Positions 27,109-33,889 of a stretch of DNA of 64,000 nt are shown here, piece by piece. The position numbers and the translations under genes were made by a program. The first letter of the stretch is position 1. Each line of letters begins with the position of its first letter. This DNA is from Salinispora oceanensis (GTDB taxonomy: Bacteria > Actinomycetota > Actinomycetes > Mycobacteriales > Micromonosporaceae): the NCBI RefSeq assembly GCF_000383575.1, contig NZ_KB911579.1, forward strand, positions 5,326,337 through 5,390,336, read 5' to 3'. The notes below the pieces were generated by a model. The model saw nothing but the letters and a program-made list of their open reading frames with translations, did no database searches and was not told the DNA's origin.

Positions 27109-28171
27109 CTATGTACCTCTCGGAGTTGTCGGGCTGCGGCCGGAAGACTCTGGTGGTGGCACGGGACGGGTCGCCAGGGCGGAGGTGTAGCTCGCCTTCG
27201 GCGGGCAGCATCACGACAGCAGCGACGCTTCGTTCACGCCGGATGTCCCCGCTGTCCGGCACGCAGACCGGCGGCTGGGACAGCAGCCCGAAGTGCTGCT
27301 CCGGTTCGGCGTCGCCGGTCAGCCGGGCCAAGCCCGTGCGGATGGCCGCAAGCCGGTTGAGGGACGAATTGCGCGCGAAAATGTTCAGCTCGTCGCTGCT
27401 AACGAAATCGGGGTGCAGAAAGTGGTTGGTATGCGTGAGTTCAGCACCAGAGGTCACCCGGATCTCCTCGCCGAGGATCTCGACATAGGCAGCCAATCGA
27501 GTGTCACAGAGCATGATGGATCGGGAGCTGGCCAGCGGTAACTTCCCGAGGATCTCAACAGCCTGCTCGACGGTATCAGCGGTATCGAGGAGGTGCCGGA
27601 TGGCCAGGTAGGGCGGGATCCCGGGTCGCCAGACACCGCCGAGTACGAGATTGAGCCCGACAGCCAGCCCGGCGCTGTTGACGCCGAGGTAGCCGAGGAG
27701 GCCGGCGAAGCTCAACACTATGGCCGACCGATGCGGACGTACGACATGCAGCACGGCGATCTGGTCATCGAGGTTCCCGTTGAGGTCGACGGTCTGCGCG
27801 AGCACCGGCTGCCCAGCCGAGCCGGTGCGCGCATAGGTGGTGCAGTCACCGATGGTCGGAACCCGGTGGTAGCCGAGGATTTCTCGACGCAGCTGCAGCA
27901 GGTGCGCGAGGTCGTCGTCCAGTCCCGCACCGCGCCCCAGGCCGACTATCTCCTCGGCCAGGGCGGGCGTTGCGGCGGCGATCACCGAGCGGTAGGCCGC
28001 CACCGTCGGCCGCAACTGCGCGAGGGTGACCGGTTCCGGCAATAGCCGGTTCAGCCGGCAGAGGGCATCCTCAACGAAGGCGTGCAGTGCGACTCGCTGG
28101 GCTTCGCCGTGCAACAGGCCGACGGTGAAGGCGTCGCCCTCGGCCCTGACCCGTGTGATCGCCGGACTCAT
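27083..28171 (-). CDS. C45-type (isopenicillin-N acyltransferase-like) Ntn hydrolase
   Basis: 362 residues. It fits the autoproteolytic acyl-coenzyme A:6-APA acyltransferase-like family: Cys110 in VPTIGDCTTYA would be the N-terminal nucleophile after self-cleavage before it. Further conserved pieces are LAQTVDLNGNLDD, SFAGLLGYLGVNSAGLAVGL and LTHTNHFLHPDF. Such enzymes hydrolyse or exchange amide-bound acyl groups. In this cluster it may remove or swap a protecting acyl group, possibly one added by the GNAT encoded just upstream; that is inference. The ATG at 28171 overlaps the GNAT stop (ATGA). Confidence 0.75.
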   Translation of the reverse strand: MSPAITRVRAEGDAFTVGLLHGEAQRVALHAFVEDALCRLNRLLPEPVTLAQLRPTVAAYRSVIAAATPALAEEIVGLGRGAGLDDDLAHLLQLRREILGYHRVPTIGDCTTYARTGSAGQPVLAQTVDLNGNLDDQIAVLHVVRPHRSAIVLSFAGLLGYLGVNSAGLAVGLNLVLGGVWRPGIPPYLAIRHLLDTADTVEQAVEILGKLPLASSRSIMLCDTRLAAYVEILGEEIRVTSGAELTHTNHFLHPDFVSSDELNIFARNSSLNRLAAIRTGLARLTGDAEPEQHFGLLSQPPVCVPDSGDIRRERSVAAVVMLPAEGELHLRPGDPSRATTRVFRPQPDNSERYIDDATDQPG

Positions 28172-28782
28172 TCCGCCCTGCCGACGCGCAAAGCCTTCGG
28201 ACTGGTAGCCAACTGTTCCTTTACGTCGGGCCACTCGGAGCGGACGATGCTGTAGAAGACAGCGTCCCGCCGCCGGCCGCCGGGCATGTAGTTGTAGCTG
28301 CGGAGTATGCCTTCCTCGCGAGCGCCGATGTTCCGCAGACCGCGACGTGCCTGCTCGTTGCGCATGTCCGTCTTGAACTCCACTCGCTCGGCCTGCATCC
28401 GCTCGAAGGCGTGTTCCAACAGCAGGTACTTGGCCCAACGGTTGACGCCCTTGCCTTGGAACTCGACACCAAGCCAGGACCACCCAATCTCCAACCGTCG
28501 ATCGGTCTCGGCCAGGTTACCAAAGCTCATGCTACCGGCAGCGAGGCCAGCACTCTTATCCGTGATGTGGTAGACGGCTCTGCGTCCGGCCTCGTGGTCG
28601 GCAAGAGTGCAGTCGAAAAACCGCTCGAAGTCTTCCTCTGACTCGACGAGCGACACGAACCATCGCCAGATCTGCCGATCCATCGCAATCGCGCGGATCG
28701 CCTCGCGATCCGCCGCGGTGATCGGGCGCAGCAGGACGTGCTCGTTTTCGAGGGTTGTCGCCGCGATGTCAGACCAGCCCAT
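28168..28782 (-). CDS. GNAT-family N-acyltransferase
   Basis: 204 residues, RimJ/RimL-like. Features: ENEHVLLRPITAADREAI at the start, EIGWSWLGVEFQGKGVNRWA (acetyl-CoA binding region with Q/G-x-G), and VEFKTDMRNEQARRGLRNIG near the end. ATG at 28782 with GGAGG six bases upstream. It lies between the free carrier protein and the C45 enzyme. In triacsin-type pathways, as I recall, a GNAT acylates the hydrazine nitrogen of hydrazinoacetate before loading on a carrier; the same could happen here. The acyl donor is unknown. Confidence 0.8.
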   Translation of the reverse strand: MGWSDIAATTLENEHVLLRPITAADREAIRAIAMDRQIWRWFVSLVESEEDFERFFDCTLADHEAGRRAVYHITDKSAGLAAGSMSFGNLAETDRRLEIGWSWLGVEFQGKGVNRWAKYLLLEHAFERMQAERVEFKTDMRNEQARRGLRNIGAREEGILRSYNYMPGGRRRDAVFYSIVRSEWPDVKEQLATSPKALRVGRAE

Positions 28783-28783
28783 C

Positions 28784-29068
28784 TCAGGCCTCCTGCTGCC
28801 GACCGACAATGCCGCTCAGCGCGTCAACCACGTCCCGCAAAGTGTGCATCCGCGCCACGTCCTCTTCGGTGAGATGGCTCAGGCTCACCCCGACGTCCTC
28901 GCACAGTGCGGTCAAAAAGAGTACTTTGTTGAGCGACGTCAGCCCATAGTCCGCGGCGAGGTCGGCGTCCGGAGCGAAATCGGCCGGCGCAACTGCCCCG
29001 TCCAACGCGCTGGAGAGGCTGTCGCGCGCCGCCCCGTTCAAATCAACAGATGCCACTTCCGAGCTCAT
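28784..29068 (-). CDS. Standalone acyl/peptidyl carrier protein
   Basis: 94 residues, acidic, four-helix carrier. The phosphopantetheine site is the serine in YGLTSLNKVLFLTAL. It lies directly after the AMP-ligase gene, with which it shares ATGA, so that ligase is its likely loading enzyme. It probably carries the hydrazine-derived acid or another acyl unit while the acyl-CoA dehydrogenase, P450 or diiron enzyme act on it. The pantetheinyl transferase at 50364 could activate it. Confidence 0.85.
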   Translation of the reverse strand: MSSEVASVDLNGAARDSLSSALDGAVAPADFAPDADLAADYGLTSLNKVLFLTALCEDVGVSLSHLTEEDVARMHTLRDVVDALSGIVGRQQEA

Positions 29069-30588
29069 GAAAGTCCTCCGTTAGGGTCAGTTATCTCGTT
29101 TCGGTACCGGTCAAAAATGAGCCGACGTCGGGGCTTGTACTGCGAGGTAAGCAGGTCGTTCTCGATGGTGAATGGCTCGCTCACCACTACCTTGCGGATC
29201 TGCTCGTCGGGGCCGGATGCGGCGTTCGTCCGAGCCAACTGGGCGTCGATCTCCGCCAGGTCGGCTGGTTCCGTCATCGGAGAGATCACGGCGACCAGGT
29301 AAGTCTGACTCGGGCAAAAGAGAATGCAGTGCGCCACTGCGGGGCTGCGTCGCATGTGCTCCTCGATCGGCTGGACGACGACCTTGCGCCCGTTGTCGAG
29401 CACGATAACGTCGTCGGCTCGCCCGGAAATGTGCAGGAAGCCGTCCTGGTCGAGGTAGCCCACATCGCCCGTGCGAACGGTCCGCGGCGCGACAAAGACA
29501 CGCTCGGAATCGCCCGGGGCGGAGTGCTCGTATCGCTCGCTGACCGGGTAGTCGCTGCGGACACTGATTACACCATCCGAATCGAACAGCACTTCCTTAC
29601 CGGGCAGCACCTTCCCGACACTCCCTGCTCGATGTGCACCGGGATAGTTTTTGGCGACGATGCAGGTTTCGTTGAGGCCGTACCCCTCGTAGATCGACAG
29701 TCCCAGCTCGCTAAAAAAGCGCAGCGTATGGTCGCTGGCCGGCGCTGACCCGGTCCACAGGTAACGGATCTGCGGACCAAACAGACGTACGGCCGCGTCG
29801 CGGCGAGCGTCCTTGCCTCGACCGCTCGCGGGCGTCACTCGGGCCGCCCGGGCTTCGATGTGCGCCCGGGCCGTCTCGAAAAAGCCGGGCACCCCCATCA
29901 CGACAGTGGGTCGGACCGTGCTCAGGGCGGCGAACGCGGACTCATACGTCGAAATGGTGATGTCGTGCCCGTACCGAAGCGCTGAGTAGATCCAGTACCG
30001 CTGCTGGAGTAGCGAGAGGGGTAGGAAGACGAACAGATCGTCGCCCGGTCCGTGCTCGAACATGTGCTGCACGGCCCGCAGCGAGGAGTCGATGCTGCCC
30101 ACCGTGGCGGCTAGGCCCTTCGGCTCTCCGGTGCTTCCGGAGGTGAACTTCAGGGTGGTCACCTCCCCCGAGGCGTACGCCACCGGCGGCAGCACGACGT
30201 CTGGACCATCAGCGAGGTTACGCACCAACTCGACGGGGTGGACGCCGTCGCCGTCGGTCCGCTGGTCGGTGAAGAGCAGGCGCAGACCGTAGCGCGCCCG
30301 CAGTCGCGCGTCGGCGGTGAACTTACCCGGTTCCAGGCCGGCGGTAACGACCTTCAGACGCAGTGCAGCTAGGTCCAGCAGTACCCACTCCAGCCGGTTG
30401 CTTGCCAGGATGCCGATGCGGTCGCCGGGGCCTACCCCCATCCGACGAAGCCCAGCTGCCACCCGGCCGGCACGCTCGTAGAGCTCGCGAAGGTCCATCG
30501 ATTCGCGGGCACCAAGCCGTACGAAAGAGATCCGGTTGCCGGCGGCGGGCGGATGGGCCACCACGTGATTCATGATCGACTCAGTCAT
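29065..30588 (-). CDS. AMP-dependent acyl/aminoacyl ligase (ANL superfamily)
   Basis: 507 residues. Motifs: P-loop TLKFTSGSTGEPKGLAAT, YEGYGLNETC (A5), TGDVGYLDQDGFLHISGRAD (A7/A8) and near the C-terminus LTSQYKPRRRLIFDRY, with the usual catalytic lysine position. It activates an acid as adenylate and most likely loads it on the adjacent carrier protein. The gene overlaps both neighbours (8 bases with the NRPS gene, ATGA with the carrier). Substrate unknown: hydrazinoacetate, an N-acyl derivative or a fatty acid are candidates. Confidence 0.82.
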   Translation of the reverse strand: MTESIMNHVVAHPPAAGNRISFVRLGARESMDLRELYERAGRVAAGLRRMGVGPGDRIGILASNRLEWVLLDLAALRLKVVTAGLEPGKFTADARLRARYGLRLLFTDQRTDGDGVHPVELVRNLADGPDVVLPPVAYASGEVTTLKFTSGSTGEPKGLAATVGSIDSSLRAVQHMFEHGPGDDLFVFLPLSLLQQRYWIYSALRYGHDITISTYESAFAALSTVRPTVVMGVPGFFETARAHIEARAARVTPASGRGKDARRDAAVRLFGPQIRYLWTGSAPASDHTLRFFSELGLSIYEGYGLNETCIVAKNYPGAHRAGSVGKVLPGKEVLFDSDGVISVRSDYPVSERYEHSAPGDSERVFVAPRTVRTGDVGYLDQDGFLHISGRADDVIVLDNGRKVVVQPIEEHMRRSPAVAHCILFCPSQTYLVAVISPMTEPADLAEIDAQLARTNAASGPDEQIRKVVVSEPFTIENDLLTSQYKPRRRLIFDRYRNEITDPNGGLS

Positions 30589-33500
30589 CCCGGAGCCTCT
30601 CCAGAGTAAGCAGGTGAGCCGCCATCGCTCGGACGGTTTCCATCTCCGGCAGTCGGGCTAGTGGAATCGACACCCCGTACCGTTTCCGTACCGCGGTAAG
30701 GATGCGGGCGGCGGCTATCGAGTCGCCGCCGAGTTCGTAGATAGTGGCCCCCAAATCGACCATGGCAACACCGAGGATCTGCATCCAGAGGTCGGCCAGC
30801 TGCGCCTCGACGTCGGCGGCCCGTCCCCGGGCAACGGTGGCCGGGCCGGTCGGGGTCTCCTTTACTACGGTGGCGCTGAGCCGGGAACGGTCTACTTTGC
30901 CGTTACGGGTCAAGGGCAGCTCGTCGTGCCACACCATCAGCGACGGCACCATGTACTCCGGCAACTGCACGCGCAGCGCCCGCCGCAGCTGATCCTCGTC
31001 CGGGCGCTGGATGCCGTCGGAGACCAGGTGGGCCACCAGCCGTACTCCCCCGACACCATCCTGGCGGACCACTACCGATTGACGTACACCGTCGAGGTCG
31101 ACGAGCCGGGTCTCCACCTCCCCCGCTTCGATTCGGTAGCCATTGATTTTGATCTGGAAGTCGGACCGCCCGAGAATGGCGATGCTGCCGTCGGGCAGGT
31201 ATCGACCCAGGTCACCAGTACGGTAGATGCGGTCGGCGCGTTGTTCGTCGTACCAGAAACGTTCAGCGGTACGGGTCTCGTCGCGCCAGTAGCCCCGAGC
31301 CAGCCCGACCCCGGCAGCGCAGATCTCGCCGGTGACCCAGTCCGGGACGTCGAGGCCGTTCCGGTCCAGCACATAGGCCCGGTTGTTGGCGTTCGGCCAG
31401 CCGTACGGAATGCTATGGCCCTCACCACCGTCCGGCTCAATCGGGTAGAGGATGTTCCAGATGGTCGTCTCGGTCGGCCCGCCCAGCGAGACAACTTCCA
31501 GGCCGGGCCGCAGCTTGCGCAGCGCCGGCGGTAGTGCCGGCGGGATCCGGTCCCCGCTCATCATCACCAGTCGCAGACGGGCCAGCGGCTCGGCGCCGTC
31601 TGCGACTGCCTGTTCGTGCACGAGGGACACGATGGCCGGCACGGAGTTCCAGAGCGTTACCCCGGCCGTGGCGCAGAGGTGCAACCAATGGGCCGGGTCC
31701 GCCGCCCGGTCAGCGTCCGGCTGCACCAGGGCGGCGCCGGCGGAGAGCGCGCCGAACACGTCGTACACGGACAGGTCGAAGTTGAAGGCACTAATGGCAA
31801 AGAAGCGGTCGGCGGGGCCCACCCGGAACCGGCGGTTACAGTCAGTAATCACGTTGAGCAAACTGCGGCGGCTGACCATGACGCCCTTCGGCTGCCCAGT
31901 CGTCCCCGAGGTGTAGAGAACGTACGCTAGATCATCGAGATCGGCATCCGGCAGCGGCTCAACCGGGGGCGGGTCGCCCGTTACCTCGCGGGTCAGGTCG
32001 AGGACGTCAGTGTCGGGCTCATCGGCCGCGTAGCCGACGTTGGTCAGCACCATCCGAACCTGGCCGTCGCGTAGCAGGTACGCACGCCGCTCGGCTGGAA
32101 GCCCTGCATCAACCGGCAGGTAGGCGCCACCGGCCAGCACGGTGGCCAGGATGCCGACTACCTGCTCCGGCCCACGGGTCATGACCAGGCCGACCAACTC
32201 GTCCCGATGTAGTCTGCGGGCACGCAACCAGGAGGCGGCGTGGCGGACCCGGCGGTAGAGCTCGCCGTAGCTGACGGTCTCGGCCCCACTGATTACCGCC
32301 GGTGCCTCCGGGTTCGCCGTGGCGTGGGCGATGAACGCGTCGGTCAGCGTCTCGTCCAGCAGTTGAGCGGCGGTGTCATTGGCCTGCTGCCGGCGGCGCC
32401 GCTGGTCGGCCGGGAGCAGGTCGAAGGAGTGGTTGTTCCAACGGGACTCGTCGCGCAGTTGTTCCAGCAGTGAGCGGTAGCCGTCGGCCAGCGCGTCGAG
32501 CAGCCCTTCGTCGTAGAGCGCATCAACGCCGTCGAGTTGCACGACCAAGCCGCCGTGCTGTTCCATCGCGAAGGCATTCAGCCAGACCTGCGGTGTCTGG
32601 CTGACCGAATACACCTCTTTGCCGAACAGTTCCAGGGTGGAGCCATCCACATCCGGTTGGGGATGGCCGATGGCGCTATTGAAGGTGTACTGCGCTCGGG
32701 ACTCGCCACGGCGGCCCAACTCCCGCAGCACCTCCACCCCGGAGAAGTGGCGGTTGTCCAGGTCCTGGTGTAGTCGGGCCTGCACGGTACGGGCACGTTC
32801 CCGGAAGGTGGTGCTCCGATCCACCGACAGCTCGACCAGGATCGTGTCGGAGAACTGACCGATCGCGTCGAAGATGCGGGGATGAATTGGCGGCCGGTGG
32901 GCCACGGTGGTGTTTACGGTGAACCGTTCACCCGCCCCCCAGGTGGACAGCGTTTCCGCGTACGCGGTCAGCAGCAGGGCCGACGGGGTCAGCCCCGCGG
33001 CCGCCGCATGGGCGCGGACCGCCACCCAGCCGGCAGCGTCCAGCCGTACCTCGCGTTGACGGAACCGGGGGTAGGTAATCTCCGCTGGGTTAGTGCGCAA
33101 TGGTAGATCCGGCCGGGGAGCGAAGTCGTCGAGCCGCGACATCCAATACGCCTTGGACCGGGCAACCGGCGGCTGGCCGGCGGATCGCTTCCGAGCGTCG
33201 ACGTACTCATGGAACGGCAGCTCGCCCGGGTCCTCCCCAGCGTTGCCCTGATAGGCCTGCCACCAGGCACGAAAGAACAGGAACATGCTGATCCCGTCCA
33301 TAATCAGCCCATCGTGGCTGACGTGCATAACCATGCGATCAGAAGTGAGCACGGTGACCGCGACGTCGAGTAGGGGCGCGCGGTCGGCGGGCAAAACCAG
33401 GTGTGATCGTTGCTCGCGTAGCTTCGCCAGGCGCTGTTCCTGGACGGCCGGCGACTCGCCCCGAAGGTCCTGTTGCGCGATGGTCACGGCGAGCGGTGAC

Positions 33501-33889
33501 TGCTGCTCGACTTGGACATCCTCGGCGGGAAAGCGGCTACGCAAGCCGGGGTGACGGTTCACGACGGCCGCCAGCGCAATTTCCAGCCGGTTGATGTCCC
33601 ACACACCCTCTATCTCGTGGTAGACCTGACTAGCCACATTGCCCAGATCGAAGACGTCGCTGCGGCCAATCAAATAGCTGCGCTGCAGCGGGGTGAGCGG
33701 GAACCGGGCCGCCTGGTCCCCCGCCTGGCCGCGGAGGTGGGCAATCAGCTCGGGCTTACGCTGCCGGATCCGGGACACCAGGTCGGCATCGATCCGCTCC
33801 CGCGGCCCCTGCAGGCGCAGATCGGCGTCGGCGAGGCTGATTGTCAGACCGCGGGCGGTGATGTCCTTCAACAGTTGCGCGACGCTCAT
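30581..33889 (-). CDS. NRPS: docking-cyclisation-adenylation(Cys)-PCP
   Basis: 1102 residues. Residues 1-55 resemble a TubC N-terminal docking domain (LLKDITARGLTISLADADL). A heterocyclisation domain follows: FPLTPLQRSYLIGR, RHPGLRS, the DxxxxD motif DGLIMDGIS (Asp193, Asp198), FTVNTTVAHRPPIHP and SQTPQVWLNAF. The adenylation domain has VLYTSGTTGQPKGVMVS and FNFDLSVYDVFG. Pocket residues read by hand are D-L-Y-N-M-S-L-I-W, one change from the cysteine code. A PCP ends the protein (LGGDS, Ser1057). It should bind cysteine and form a thiazoline on an upstream acyl chain. No thioesterase domain. ATGA overlap with the MetRS-like gene. Confidence 0.88.
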   Translation of the reverse strand: MSVAQLLKDITARGLTISLADADLRLQGPRERIDADLVSRIRQRKPELIAHLRGQAGDQAARFPLTPLQRSYLIGRSDVFDLGNVASQVYHEIEGVWDINRLEIALAAVVNRHPGLRSRFPAEDVQVEQQSPLAVTIAQQDLRGESPAVQEQRLAKLREQRSHLVLPADRAPLLDVAVTVLTSDRMVMHVSHDGLIMDGISMFLFFRAWWQAYQGNAGEDPGELPFHEYVDARKRSAGQPPVARSKAYWMSRLDDFAPRPDLPLRTNPAEITYPRFRQREVRLDAAGWVAVRAHAAAAGLTPSALLLTAYAETLSTWGAGERFTVNTTVAHRPPIHPRIFDAIGQFSDTILVELSVDRSTTFRERARTVQARLHQDLDNRHFSGVEVLRELGRRGESRAQYTFNSAIGHPQPDVDGSTLELFGKEVYSVSQTPQVWLNAFAMEQHGGLVVQLDGVDALYDEGLLDALADGYRSLLEQLRDESRWNNHSFDLLPADQRRRRQQANDTAAQLLDETLTDAFIAHATANPEAPAVISGAETVSYGELYRRVRHAASWLRARRLHRDELVGLVMTRGPEQVVGILATVLAGGAYLPVDAGLPAERRAYLLRDGQVRMVLTNVGYAADEPDTDVLDLTREVTGDPPPVEPLPDADLDDLAYVLYTSGTTGQPKGVMVSRRSLLNVITDCNRRFRVGPADRFFAISAFNFDLSVYDVFGALSAGAALVQPDADRAADPAHWLHLCATAGVTLWNSVPAIVSLVHEQAVADGAEPLARLRLVMMSGDRIPPALPPALRKLRPGLEVVSLGGPTETTIWNILYPIEPDGGEGHSIPYGWPNANNRAYVLDRNGLDVPDWVTGEICAAGVGLARGYWRDETRTAERFWYDEQRADRIYRTGDLGRYLPDGSIAILGRSDFQIKINGYRIEAGEVETRLVDLDGVRQSVVVRQDGVGGVRLVAHLVSDGIQRPDEDQLRRALRVQLPEYMVPSLMVWHDELPLTRNGKVDRSRLSATVVKETPTGPATVARGRAADVEAQLADLWMQILGVAMVDLGATIYELGGDSIAAARILTAVRKRYGVSIPLARLPEMETVRAMAAHLLTLERLRDD

